Below are positions 53,929 through 62,839 of a stretch of 64,000 bases of DNA, piece after piece. Every line of letters begins with the position of its first letter. Position 1 is the first letter of the stretch. The position numbers were made by a program, and so were the translations under genes. This DNA is from Psychroflexus maritimus (GTDB taxonomy: Bacteria; Bacteroidota; Bacteroidia; Flavobacteriales; Flavobacteriaceae): the NCBI RefSeq assembly GCF_011089875.1, contig NZ_JAANAS010000039.1, positions 62,001 through 126,000 on the forward strand, written 5' to 3'. Under the pieces are notes generated by a model that did no database searches, was not told the origin of the DNA, and saw only the letters and a program-made list of their open reading frames with translations.

Positions 53929-55458
53929 TTAGTGGTCCATGGCCACTTTATAAGTGGGGTCTTCCATGACATTTACATCTATAATTTCTTCAGCGTTTTT
54001 AAGTAAACGCTTACAATCTTCACTTAAATATCTCAATTTAATTTTCTTTCCTTCGTTGTGGTATTTTTCTGTGATTTTATTGAGTGCTTCAATAGCCGAC
54101 ATATCTACTACACGACTTTCTTTAAAATCGATAATCACTTCATCAGGATCATTAGCTACATCAAATTTATCAAGAAAAACAGAAGTAGAACCAAAGAATA
54201 GTGGTCCGTAGATTTGATAGTTTTTTATTCCTTCCTCATCAATAATTTTTCTAGCTCTAATTCGAATGGCGTTATCCCAAGCAAATACCAAGGCAGCTAT
54301 AATAACACCAACCAAAACCGCTAAAGCTAGGTTGTGAAGAAAGATTGTTACTAAAGTTACTAAAACCATAACTAAAATATCAGATTTAGGCATTCTTTTT
54401 ACAGTTTTAAAACTAGCCCATTCAAAAGTTCCAATGGCTACCATAATCATAAGTCCTGTTAGTGCAGCCATGGGCATTAATTCAATAATGGGAGCACCAT
54501 ACATGACAAATGCTAGTAATCCTAAAGAAGCAATAATTCCAGATAGTCGTGCTTTTGCTCCGTTTGATACATTGATTAAACTTTGACCTAACATAGCACA
54601 GCCACCCATTCCAGAGAAAAAACCTGAAAGAAGGTTTGCAGCACCTTGAGCAACAGCTTCTTTGTTTCCATTTCCTCTTGAATTGGTTATTTCGTCAACA
54701 ATATTTAAGGTAAGTAAACTTTCTATTAAACCAACTCCTGCCATAATTCCTGCATAGGGAAGAATTATCATAAAAGTTTCCCAGTTAATAGGGATTTCAG
54801 GAATATGAAAAGGAGGAAAGCCACCTTGAACTGAAGCAACATCTCCAATTGTTTTGGTATCTATTCCAAAGAAAAAAGCAACTGCAAATACTACTAAAAT
54901 AGCTACTAATGAAGCAGGAACCGCACGTGTAAGCTTAGGCAACAACCAAATAATTAAAATAGTTACTATCACTAATCCTAAGAAAATATAAAGCATTGAA
55001 CCCGTTAACCAATTTCCTGCATCATCTTTAAATTGGTCTAATTGCGACATAAATATAATGATGGCTAAACCGTTAACAAAGCCAAATATTGCCGGGTGAG
55101 GGACCAATCGCATGAGTTTTCCTAGTTTTAAAAACCCTGCTAACATTTGGATTACACCCGATAAAACTACAGCGGCAAAGACGTATTCAACGCCAAAATC
55201 TTTGGCTAAAGAAACAATAACCACTGCAATAGCTCCTGTTGCTCCAGAAATCATACCTGGTCGCCCACCAAAAATGGAAGTTACAAAAGCCATTACAAAA
55301 GCAGCATAAAGACCAGTTAAGGGACTTAACCCAGCAATCATTGCAAAAGCAATAGCTTCAGGTACAAGTGCAATCGCAACCGTTAAACCAGATAAAATTT
55401 CGGTTTTGTAATCTACTTTTTGTTTAAAATCAAAGAGTTTGATGTATTTTTTCATCAA
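53929..55458 (-). CDS. SulP/SLC26-family anion transporter with STAS domain
   Basis: The protein has 509 residues with 11-14 membrane helices (about 20-400) and a C-terminal STAS domain (about 415-505). Family marks are ALVPEAIAFAMIAGLSPLTGLYAAF in the first helices, SGATGAIAVVIVSLAKD, the GGCAMLGQS loop and GTFEWASF. Members carry sulfate, bicarbonate or other anions, and the substrate cannot be assigned from sequence alone. The start could be either of two Met. It is monocistronic, with a promoter about 160 nt upstream and a folded leader between them. Confidence 0.93.
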   Translation of the reverse strand: MMKKYIKLFDFKQKVDYKTEILSGLTVAIALVPEAIAFAMIAGLSPLTGLYAAFVMAFVTSIFGGRPGMISGATGAIAVVIVSLAKDFGVEYVFAAVVLSGVIQMLAGFLKLGKLMRLVPHPAIFGFVNGLAIIIFMSQLDQFKDDAGNWLTGSMLYIFLGLVIVTILIIWLLPKLTRAVPASLVAILVVFAVAFFFGIDTKTIGDVASVQGGFPPFHIPEIPINWETFMIILPYAGIMAGVGLIESLLTLNIVDEITNSRGNGNKEAVAQGAANLLSGFFSGMGGCAMLGQSLINVSNGAKARLSGIIASLGLLAFVMYGAPIIELMPMAALTGLMIMVAIGTFEWASFKTVKRMPKSDILVMVLVTLVTIFLHNLALAVLVGVIIAALVFAWDNAIRIRARKIIDEEGIKNYQIYGPLFFGSTSVFLDKFDVANDPDEVIIDFKESRVVDMSAIEALNKITEKYHNEGKKIKLRYLSEDCKRLLKNAEEIIDVNVMEDPTYKVAMDH

Positions 55459-55489
55459 TAAAAAATTTATAGAAATTAATTAAAATAAG

Positions 55490-55570
55490 CTTAGGGAGTT
55501 TTGAAGCTAAGTGCTAGAAACAAAATAGTAAAGTTCAAAGCAATTGCTTACTTGTGAGGTAAATTGAACT
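55490..55570 (-). promoter_or_regulatory. Structured 5' leader of the SulP gene
   Basis: Two inverted repeats lie in the untranslated leader. One has arms AGTTCAA (55532-55538) and TTGAACT (55564-55570), with an inner TTAC/GTAA stem at 55548-55562. The other has CTTAG (55490-55494) and CTAAG (55507-55511). The message could fold before the start codon. No known riboswitch consensus was recognised. Confidence 0.35.
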
Positions 55571-55619
55571 AAAAAACTATGGCGGGGTTAATTTGAACAT
55601 TAACTTGTTTTTAAGCCTG

Positions 55620-55649
55620 CAAAACTAAACATTAAATTAAATACAGCAA
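55620..55649 (-). promoter_or_regulatory. Promoter of the SulP gene
   Basis: TTG (55649-55647), a 19-nt spacer and TAGTTTTG (55627-55620) on the minus strand match the Bacteroidota consensus exactly. It lies between the esterase stop (55666) and the SulP start (55458), giving a leader of about 155 nt. Confidence 0.65.
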
Positions 55650-55665
55650 TCTTTAAGAGTGATTT

Positions 55666-56334
55666 TTAAAAAGAGTTTTCTCTTTTTATGAGCCAATTTT
55701 TAAAAGAATGGAAGTTTTGGGGACTAACGCCATGTCCTACAGGAAATTCTTCGTAAAGAAAATCAATGTTCAGGTCTTTGAGTATAGTTTGATTTTTTCT
55801 AGCCCAATCAACGGGAATGACTTGGTCTGCACTTCCATGAGAATTATACACGCCTAAATGATTAAATTTTCTAGATGGATAGTCGCCTTCAACTAAACTT
55901 AAGTCGATGTAGCCACTTAAACCTATCACATTTTTAAATTTTTGAGGTTCAGACAAAGCTAAAGCAAAACTCAAAATACAACCTTGTGAAAATCCGAGTA
56001 GGTTAATGTTTTGTTCGTCTATAGGATAATGAGCTACAGCTTCATCAATAAATTGACTGATTTTGTTTCTTGAGTCAATGCCTTCTTCAGTGTTACTAAA
56101 TTTATCTCCCGCAGCATTAAAATCAATAGAATACCATGCATTGCCACCAAAACCTAAAGATAGAGGAGCTTCAGCAGAAATAACAATGTATTCTTTAGGG
56201 AGCTCACTGGCAAAAGAAAATAAATCTTCTTTGTTGCTTCCATATCCGTGAAGCATTAAAATTAAAGGTGATGTTACAGCATCAGTTTGTGCAGGTCTTA
56301 TTAAATGGTCTAAGCTAAGGTTTTTTGTTGTCAT
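55666..56334 (-). CDS. Alpha/beta-hydrolase, phospholipase/carboxylesterase family
   Basis: The 222-residue protein has the complete triad: Ser116 in GFSQG, Asp170 in HGSADQVIP and His201 in PVGHGVSP. The oxyanion segment LMLHGYGSNKEDL opens the fold. Similar to bacterial carboxylesterase or acyl-protein thioesterase-like enzymes (YpfH/EstB), it probably cleaves short esters. It is the last gene of an operon with BatA-like, dihydroorotase-like and membrane genes, and overlaps the upstream gene by 20 bp. Confidence 0.93.
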   Translation of the reverse strand: MTTKNLSLDHLIRPAQTDAVTSPLILMLHGYGSNKEDLFSFASELPKEYIVISAEAPLSLGFGGNAWYSIDFNAAGDKFSNTEEGIDSRNKISQFIDEAVAHYPIDEQNINLLGFSQGCILSFALALSEPQKFKNVIGLSGYIDLSLVEGDYPSRKFNHLGVYNSHGSADQVIPVDWARKNQTILKDLNIDFLYEEFPVGHGVSPQNFHSFKNWLIKRENSF

Positions 56335-56692
56335 TAGTGAAAGCTAATTTTTGAAAAAATTTTTGAAAAAAGTTACCGACAAGAGGAATTAAAGTTTTTT
56401 TACCACTCACAGCACCAATAAACGCGTAAATCCAAAGTATGAAATAACACAAATAAAAAGCTGAACCTACCATAAAATTCATGCTATCAGAGAAGTATTC
56501 TCCAAATCCATTGACTAAAATTCCAAAAAGAATAAGCGTTAAATTAATTCCTAGGGCTTGTCTTATGTGAAAATTAGCAAATTTGCTCTTGGTTTCAGAA
56601 TTTAGAAACATGGCTAAAATAGTTCCAAAAATGGTTAAGTAAGCAACAATTGCTGGTGTTTTACCAGCTTTTTCGGGTTCGGGCATTTTCAT
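56315..56692 (-). CDS. Small membrane protein (DUF4870-like)
   Basis: The protein has 125 residues with about three membrane helices (about 14-30, 50-66 and 72-95). A conserved FANFHIRQALGINLTLILFGIL segment resembles the DUF4870/Tic20-like group of small integral proteins; in Bacteroidota they are often called import component proteins without evidence. Its start overlaps the dihydroorotase-like stop by one base (TAATG) and its end overlaps the esterase start, so it is tightly coupled. The function is unknown. Confidence 0.75.
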   Translation of the reverse strand: MKMPEPEKAGKTPAIVAYLTIFGTILAMFLNSETKSKFANFHIRQALGINLTLILFGILVNGFGEYFSDSMNFMVGSAFYLCYFILWIYAFIGAVSGKKTLIPLVGNFFQKFFQKLAFTNDNKKP

Positions 56693-57927
56693 TAATAAAA
56701 GTTTTGAATTACTTTACCAAGTAAATTTTCATTTAAGAAAATTGAATTTTTTGATTTCGAGGTAATTTCGTTTTTAGTAAAACACCACTCTAGCTTTGGA
56801 TTAATAAGGTTCATGGCTATTTCATTTCCTTCCTTAATTACAGGTTTATTCAAATTATAAACATCTCTAGAACGCTGAATAATTTCAAGTGATTTTTCGG
56901 TTCCAAATAAAGTATTCATGGCTCCAAAATAACTTTCTAAACCAATGCTTCCGCTAGTAGCATGTTCAAATTCAAGAAATTTGTGCTCAATGTTAATCGG
57001 TCTGTGGTGTGAAGTTACAAAATCAATAGTACCATCTAAAACTCCAGAAATTAGGGCTTCTTGATCAACTTTTTCGCGCAATGGCGGAAAAAGTTTGAAG
57101 TTGGTATCAAATTCGTTCAAGCGTTCATCGGTAAAAAATAATTGATTAATAGATACACTACACGAAACATTTAGCCCATCTTCTTTAGCATTGTTGATTA
57201 ATTTTACAGCTTCTTTTGTTGAAATCAATGGAATATGTAATCTTCCTCCGGTATATTTCAAGATGGCTAAATCTCTTGAAATTTGAAGTGTTTCAGCTAA
57301 GCTTGGAGCAGCCTTTAAGCCTAATAGAGTAGATGTAGGACTTTCATGAACTTGGGCTTTACCTAGAATGTTTTTTTCAGCAGGAAAAGAATGTACCAAC
57401 CCATTAAACGATTGAGTGTATTGTAATGCCAGTTTCATTAAGTTGGCATTTTGAATAGGGGAATCATCATCGCTAAAACCAATTGCCCCATAGTTATGCA
57501 TTTCGAATAATTCAGCTAAATCTTCACCTTTTAAACCTTGGGTTAATGCTGAAACAAGATGAATTTTTACTTTTGAATTCCTAGTTTTTTGTTGCAGATT
57601 TTCAATTAAATAAGCTTGGTCTATAACAGGTTGCGTAGAAGCTACAAGTGCAATTTCAGAAAATCCTGATTCAGCAGCTACTTTTAAACCATTAGTAATT
57701 GTTTCGCGTTCTTCAAAACCTGGTTCTCCAAAATGTACATTAGGATCAAAAAAAGCGGGGCTTAAAACTAAATCATTAGCTTCATAAATTTCATAGGTTT
57801 CTTTCTTAGAAAGGTCTTTATCAATTTTTAAAATCTTGTTGCCTTCTAGTAATACATCCCTAATTTGCTTATGGAATGGACTTGAAACATCAAGAATTTG
57901 AACAGCTTTTAGTAGCGTTTTCATCAA
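56692..57927 (-). CDS. Dihydroorotase-like protein lacking key catalytic residues
   Basis: The 411-residue protein belongs to the type-III dihydroorotase/amidohydrolase family by length and overall pattern (ITNGLKVAAESGF, GAIGFSDDDSPI, KLFPPLREKVD, and a C-terminal metal-side domain). However, the first metal motif DxHVHxREPG reads DPNVHFGEPG (Asn63 for His, Gly67 for the substrate Arg), the VTPHHL motif reads SVSINQL, and the catalytic TDHAPH motif reads TSHHRPI (Ser for Asp at 306). His65, His179 and His231 remain. It is unlikely to be an active dihydroorotase; pseudo-enzymes of this kind can serve as structural partners of aspartate transcarbamoylase. It starts at the base after batA stops. 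Confidence 0.9.
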   Translation of the reverse strand: MMKTLLKAVQILDVSSPFHKQIRDVLLEGNKILKIDKDLSKKETYEIYEANDLVLSPAFFDPNVHFGEPGFEERETITNGLKVAAESGFSEIALVASTQPVIDQAYLIENLQQKTRNSKVKIHLVSALTQGLKGEDLAELFEMHNYGAIGFSDDDSPIQNANLMKLALQYTQSFNGLVHSFPAEKNILGKAQVHESPTSTLLGLKAAPSLAETLQISRDLAILKYTGGRLHIPLISTKEAVKLINNAKEDGLNVSCSVSINQLFFTDERLNEFDTNFKLFPPLREKVDQEALISGVLDGTIDFVTSHHRPINIEHKFLEFEHATSGSIGLESYFGAMNTLFGTEKSLEIIQRSRDVYNLNKPVIKEGNEIAMNLINPKLEWCFTKNEITSKSKNSIFLNENLLGKVIQNFY

Positions 57928-59859
57928 TTAAGGTTTAAAATAATTTAAAAGTAATACTTCTACTAGTAAAAATATAAGCGCAAAAATAAGAAACCAATGC
58001 CAAAAACTTTTTGTTTCTTGTTGCTTTCTTAATTCTTCAAACAATCCTTCTATAGATTCGAAAACAGAAGCTTCATTTGAAAATGAATAATAATTTAGTT
58101 GACTTTGATTTCTTTCGTAATTAAAACTTAAGTACTGAAGCGTATCTTGTTGAGCAACAACCGCATAATTACCGGCTATTTCAGGTACTTCGGAAGTACT
58201 TATTTCTACGTACTTTAAATATTTTTGCTGTTGTGGAATTACACGTGTTTTATTGGTGTGTACTAATTCCAAAACTTCGTCAGTTTTAGATGCCCAATCA
58301 ATTTTAATGGAATTGGGTTGTTTCACCGTAAATTGCAATTCGTTTGCTGAACGATTGAGGTTTGCTAAGTTGTAAAAAGTGGGCACAATTAAGGGCGAAT
58401 TTTGAAAATTTGAATTGTTTAAGTTTAAAGCTGCCGTAAAAAGGCTAATCTTGTTTTTACTAATTAGCGCAGGCATTTGATTTGAAAAACTTAAGGCCGA
58501 AGCTGTAGAAAGATTTAATTGGAAGGTTTTTTTGAAATTGGGATAATCAAAATTTGAAATCTCATCAATAAAGGTATTTTTATAAATAGGATGTTGAAAA
58601 TTTATTTTCGTTAACTGAATTTCATCATCAATTGTTTTTTCCAACTTTGGTAGGTTGTATTTAAGCAAAAACTGATTCAGCGAAGCATTGGTTTCTGTTG
58701 AAGGAATAACAATTAAATTTCCGCCTTCATCAAGAAATTTTGAAAGTGCGTTAGTGAAATTATTTGAATAAGTTTTTAGCTCATTCAAAATAACTACATC
58801 CGATTGATTGATTGAAGAATAGGGTAGGTTACTTAAACTATAAGATGAATAGTTGAAATTAGTTTTATTGTAAATACGTTTTAAAAAATCGTCCTCTGTT
58901 TGATTAATGCTAAGTACATTTAGCTTTGAAGGTTGATTGATACTAAAGTAGTAAGTATCATCATAAGTTAAGCCAGCAGATTTTATTTCAATTTTTGATT
59001 TTGGATAGGCTTTCTTACTAATTTTAAAATTTGTAGTAAGCTTGTTTTGGTCTTCAAATTCAACCTGTTTTCTAGCAATAAGTTGGTCTTCATCATAATA
59101 AATAGAAATGTCTATGGGGTTTGAATTAGAGCCTTCAGCAGAAAGCTCTACGTCTAATTCAATTTGGTTTTCTTCCTCTTGATAAAGTGCCTTTTCAATA
59201 CTAATATTTTTAGGTTGTTCAGGTTTTAGTTGAACAAATTCAAGATGTTGGTTCCTGGACAAGTACTCATCAAAGTTCAGCTTTTCAATAGATTGACTTT
59301 GAAAATCTGAAATTAGTAATAGTTTTTTATTTAGGTCATCGGTTTTTGAGAATAAAGTGTTGGATTTTAAAAGCACCTGTTCTAAACTAAGATGCTCGGG
59401 AGCTAGTTTTAAAGAAAGTAATTCGTTAGCTAAGTTTTGATTATTTTTAAGTGTTTCATTATTTGTGAATACGCTTACTTTGGAATCCTCTGGAAGGTAT
59501 TTTACCAGTTCTTGCTGAGCATGTTCAAAAATTGTTTTTGTACCTAATTTTTGTTCCATACTAAAAGAATTATCAAGATAAATTACGTATTCCGTTTCTT
59601 GATTTTCTTCTGTATTTTGATTTGGAAGATAAGGTTGTGCAAAGGCAAAAACTAAAGCGGTTATTGCCAATAGTCTTGACAAGAGAACTAAATATTTTTT
59701 AACAATAGAACTCTTTCTACTCTGAATACTAATTTTTTGGAGCAGAGCAACATTAGTAAATTCAGTTTTTTTAAATTTTCTAAGTTGAAATAAATGAATT
59801 AAAATAGGAATAATCAGTAAAAATAATGCGTAAAGAAACTGAGGGTACTGAAAAGCCAT
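57928..59859 (-). CDS. BatA-domain double-transmembrane protein (VWA-like, aerotolerance family)
   Basis: The protein has 643 residues. The N-terminus is the BatA-type double-membrane domain (MAFQYPQFLYALFLLIIP, helices at about 5-25 and 57-75 with the PYLP turn), then a von Willebrand-like domain with the DNSFSM metal-site motif (VIYLDNSFSMEQ, about 90-101). Further beta domains follow, with one C-terminal membrane helix (about 620-640). Bat proteins were named from Bacteroides aerotolerance; in flavobacteria this form stands apart from the batABCDE operon. It is first of a four-gene operon (BatA-like, dihydroorotase-like, small membrane protein, esterase). Its role is not known. Confidence 0.88.
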   Translation of the reverse strand: MAFQYPQFLYALFLLIIPILIHLFQLRKFKKTEFTNVALLQKISIQSRKSSIVKKYLVLLSRLLAITALVFAFAQPYLPNQNTEENQETEYVIYLDNSFSMEQKLGTKTIFEHAQQELVKYLPEDSKVSVFTNNETLKNNQNLANELLSLKLAPEHLSLEQVLLKSNTLFSKTDDLNKKLLLISDFQSQSIEKLNFDEYLSRNQHLEFVQLKPEQPKNISIEKALYQEEENQIELDVELSAEGSNSNPIDISIYYDEDQLIARKQVEFEDQNKLTTNFKISKKAYPKSKIEIKSAGLTYDDTYYFSINQPSKLNVLSINQTEDDFLKRIYNKTNFNYSSYSLSNLPYSSINQSDVVILNELKTYSNNFTNALSKFLDEGGNLIVIPSTETNASLNQFLLKYNLPKLEKTIDDEIQLTKINFQHPIYKNTFIDEISNFDYPNFKKTFQLNLSTASALSFSNQMPALISKNKISLFTAALNLNNSNFQNSPLIVPTFYNLANLNRSANELQFTVKQPNSIKIDWASKTDEVLELVHTNKTRVIPQQQKYLKYVEISTSEVPEIAGNYAVVAQQDTLQYLSFNYERNQSQLNYYSFSNEASVFESIEGLFEELRKQQETKSFWHWFLIFALIFLLVEVLLLNYFKP

Positions 59860-59874
59860 ATAGATTAATTTATG

Positions 59875-61083
59875 CTAAGGTCTTTCAACTTGAAATTTAA
59901 ATTTGGTATAATCTCCCAACTTTGATTCTAATTCGATGTGACCACCTAAATTATGAATAATCTTTTTTACCGTAGATAAACCAATACCATTTCCTTTGTT
60001 CCCTTTTCTATCGGCTTCTGTTATTGTGGTAAAAAGATTAAAAACTTCATTTTGTTTATTTTCAGGAATGCCTATACCATTGTCTTTTACATAAAAATGA
60101 TAGTAAAAATCGTCAAAACTGCAACCGATATCAATTTTTATTTTTTCTTTGTCGTTATACTTAATGGAGTTACCAATTAGATTTAAGAAAATTTGTTCTA
60201 AAGCTACACGATTAGATTCAATTTGGAGATTTTTCTTTGGTAAATTAATTTCACAATCTTCATTTATATCTAACATCTCAACAATGTCTTCAAGCAATTC
60301 ATTTAAATCAAATTCTTCAAGAGCATTTTCTTCAGTAATAGAATCTGATTCGTAATGGGTAAGTATGTTTGAAATATAATCGCTTAATTTAAAAGCAGAT
60401 TGCTTAAGATTATTGATGTAATTAAGTCCAGATTCATCAAAATGCTTACTGTATTTTGCTTTAATAATGTCTATGGTAACAATCATATTAGCAAGTGGCA
60501 TTTTCATATCGTGAGAAACAACTCCGGCAAAATTTTTAAGTTGAGTGTTTTTTTCTTTGAGTAATTTTTGCGATTCTCGTAAGGTGTTATTTTTAATCCT
60601 AATTTCAAATAAATTAATCACTTGATTCGCTAGATATAAAAGCGATTTTCTTTGTTTTTCAGTTAAACTTCTTGCTTCATGGTCAATCACACAAAGAGAG
60701 CCTAAAGTTAATCCTTCTTTATTTCTAAGCGGTACACCCGCATAGAAAACCACAGGATCATCACCAAATGTAAAGGCTTTATTTCTAAAGCGTTCATCGG
60801 TTCTAGCATCATTTACTTCAAATAAATTACCCTCATGTTTAATTGCATATTGGCAAAAAGTAAAATTATTTTCTGCTTCGCAATTTTCTACTCCAACACA
60901 AGCTTTCATCCATTGTTTATCGTTATCTAGAATAGAAATTAAACCAATAGGTGTTTCACAAATATATGACGCAAGTTCAGCTATTTCATCATACTGCTTT
61001 TCTGGTTGAGTATCAATAATATCAAGCTTCCTTAAGGCTACTAATCGGTTTTTTTCATCTTTAGTAAGTGTAGCTTTTTTCAT
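59875..61083 (-). CDS. GAF-domain sensor histidine kinase
   Basis: The protein has 402 residues from the ATG at 61083; the frame extends to 61164 but family members start with this KxxLTxDEKxRLxAL segment. A GAF sensor domain (about 25-165, ending SLCVIDHEARSLTEKQ) is followed by a short coiled linker and HisKA with the phospho-acceptor His191 in VVSHDMKMPLAN. The HATPase domain has the N-box NLIGNSIKYND, DNGIGIP and GNGIGLSTVKKII. No membrane helix is present, so it is cytoplasmic. No response regulator is adjacent, so the partner is an orphan elsewhere. The signal is unknown. Confidence 0.93.
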   Translation of the reverse strand: MKKATLTKDEKNRLVALRKLDIIDTQPEKQYDEIAELASYICETPIGLISILDNDKQWMKACVGVENCEAENNFTFCQYAIKHEGNLFEVNDARTDERFRNKAFTFGDDPVVFYAGVPLRNKEGLTLGSLCVIDHEARSLTEKQRKSLLYLANQVINLFEIRIKNNTLRESQKLLKEKNTQLKNFAGVVSHDMKMPLANMIVTIDIIKAKYSKHFDESGLNYINNLKQSAFKLSDYISNILTHYESDSITEENALEEFDLNELLEDIVEMLDINEDCEINLPKKNLQIESNRVALEQIFLNLIGNSIKYNDKEKIKIDIGCSFDDFYYHFYVKDNGIGIPENKQNEVFNLFTTITEADRKGNKGNGIGLSTVKKIIHNLGGHIELESKLGDYTKFKFQVERP

Positions 61084-61159
61084 ACAAATATATCTGTTTG
61101 CAAGGTAAGGAAATTTATTTTGATAGGTAATTAAAAATAGATTAGTTTTTGTGAAATAA

Positions 61160-61221
61160 TTCACATGTAAATAGGTATAAATTGATCTGTTTATCTAAAA
61201 CAGTTTATGATTTCATGTGAA
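61160..61221. repeat. Nested inverted repeats upstream of the histidine kinase
   Basis: An outer pair TTCACATG (61160-61167) and CATGTGAA (61214-61221) encloses an inner pair CTGTTT (61187-61192) and AAACAG (61198-61203) with a 5-nt loop. It lies 77 nt before the kinase start and within the spacer after the TIGR02757 gene stop. It could be an operator or an RNA structure. Confidence 0.45.
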
Positions 61222-61277
61222 AGTAAATTCTTAAAAAAATCTGTCTTAAGATTTATAAAATAACCGATAATTGGCTT

Positions 61278-62042
61278 TTAAAAGCCTTCAAAAACACCAA
61301 GGCCAAAAAGTGCAAAATCGTATTTTACAGGATCATTGGGGTCTAATTTTCTTAGGTTTTTGTCTAATTCTTGAAGTGCTTTTAGATCGTTTTGCTTTCT
61401 TTTGAGGAGCTTAAGCTTTCTAGCTACTCTGCCCGAATGAACATCAAGCGGACAAGAGAGTAGGCTGGGTGAGATACTTTTCCAAAGTCCAAAATCAACT
61501 CCGTTTTTATCATTTCTTACCATCCAACGCAAGTACATATTAAGTCGTTTACAAGCTGAGTTTTTTGCTGGATTACTCACGTGTTTTTCTGTTCTTTTTT
61601 GGTGTGGAAGTTCAAAAAAGATTTCATTAAGTATTTCTATAGAAGGCAAAAGATTGATGGAATTATGATTTGAAGCAAAAATTGCCTCAAGTCCTTGATG
61701 GTTTTTATAAATGTTCTTTAATGATTGAATAAAATAGATTAAATCGTTTCCATTAAATGTTCTGTGAACAAACTTTTGAAGAGTTTTTAAATCGCTTGCT
61801 TTATGGTTGAGCACAAAATCATAAGGTTGGTGTTCTAAAAGCTTCATCAGTAGGTTTCCGTTATTCAGAATACTCTTTCTGTTTCCCCAGGCAAAAGTGG
61901 CGACAAGAAATCCTGCAATTTCAATATCTTCCTTTTGTGTAAAAAGATGCGGAATAGAAATAGGGTCTGAAGAAATAAACGACTTTTGGTTATAGTCTAT
62001 TACTTTTTGGTCTAGAAATGTTTTTAATTCAGATTTTTTCAA
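61278..62042 (-). CDS. TIGR02757 family protein
   Basis: The protein has 254 residues of the family TIGR02757, found mostly in Bacteroidota. Motifs are an N-terminal LKTFLDQKVIDYN, DPISIPHLFTQKEDIEIAGFLVATFAWGNRKSI, HRTFNGNDL, RMCKRLNMYLRWMVR-like KRLNMYLRWMVRNDKNGVDFGLW, and PLDVHSGRVARKL. The last segments resemble the helix-hairpin-helix DNA glycosylase fold, so a DNA-related role is suggested, but none is shown. It starts right after the ABC ATPase stops (no gap). Confidence 0.88.
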   Translation of the reverse strand: MKKSELKTFLDQKVIDYNQKSFISSDPISIPHLFTQKEDIEIAGFLVATFAWGNRKSILNNGNLLMKLLEHQPYDFVLNHKASDLKTLQKFVHRTFNGNDLIYFIQSLKNIYKNHQGLEAIFASNHNSINLLPSIEILNEIFFELPHQKRTEKHVSNPAKNSACKRLNMYLRWMVRNDKNGVDFGLWKSISPSLLSCPLDVHSGRVARKLKLLKRKQNDLKALQELDKNLRKLDPNDPVKYDFALFGLGVFEGF

Positions 62043-62705
62043 TTAACTCAAAATATTTCCGTCTTGCATTTGTAATTTTCTATCGGCCATATTTGCAAGC
62101 TCTTTGTTGTGTGTAACAATAACAAAGGTTTGGTCAAATTCATCGCGAAGTTTAAAAAAAAGCTGATGTAGATTTTCAGCTGAAAACGAATCTAAATTCC
62201 CTGAGGGTTCATCTGCAAAAACAACAGACGGATTGTTCATCAAAGCTCTAGCTACCGCTACACGTTGTTGTTCGCCACCGCTTAACTGACTTGGTTTGTG
62301 ATGCATTCTATCTTTTAAACCTAAAAAATCTAATAATTCTTCGGCTTTCTTGTTCGCATCATTAGTACTTAATTGTTTTATCCAAGCAGGAATACAAACA
62401 TTTTCTAAGGCTGAAAATTCGGGTAATAATTGATGAAATTGAAAAATAAAACCTATATTTTTATTTCTAAATTCAGCTAATTGACGCGTATTTAATTGAG
62501 TTACATCGGTAGCATTAATTTCAATTGAAGAATTTTGGTTAGAATCTGCATGTTCTAATGTACCTAATATTTGAAGTAAAGTGGTTTTTCCAGCACCAGA
62601 TTTACCCACAATTGATACAATTTCCTTTTTGTTTATTTGTAAATCAACACCGTTCAAGACTTTTAAGTCGCCATAGTGTTTGAAAATATTTGTAGCTTTA
62701 ATCAT
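62043..62705 (-). CDS. ABC transporter ATP-binding protein, LolD/MacB-like
   Basis: The 220-residue ATPase has Walker [10 protein letters not shown] (about 34-42), Q-loop [13 protein letters not shown], signature [15 protein letters not shown], Walker [13 protein letters not shown] and H-loop IVTHNKEL. The overall pattern is that of LolD, which drives release of lipoproteins from the inner membrane, or of the MacB branch. No permease gene is next to it, so the partner is encoded elsewhere. It is cotranscribed with the TIGR02757 gene. Confidence 0.93.
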   Translation of the reverse strand: MIKATNIFKHYGDLKVLNGVDLQINKKEIVSIVGKSGAGKTTLLQILGTLEHADSNQNSSIEINATDVTQLNTRQLAEFRNKNIGFIFQFHQLLPEFSALENVCIPAWIKQLSTNDANKKAEELLDFLGLKDRMHHKPSQLSGGEQQRVAVARALMNNPSVVFADEPSGNLDSFSAENLHQLFFKLRDEFDQTFVIVTHNKELANMADRKLQMQDGNILS

Positions 62706-62786
62706 TTTTCTAAATAATATTGCGAATTTACTATTATTTATCAGATTACAAATATTGATTTGATAGATAAATTGGCTTATTATTTC

Positions 62787-62820
62787 AAAAAAAAATCAGC
62801 TGATGAATAGTAGCTGATTA
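62787..62820 (-). terminator. Terminator of the ArsC-fold gene
   Basis: The 8-bp arms AATCAGCT and AGCTGATT with a 10-nt loop are followed on the minus strand by nine T. It lies 20 nt past the stop at 62840. Confidence 0.8.
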
Positions 62821-62839
62821 ATTCATTCGATTTAATTTT

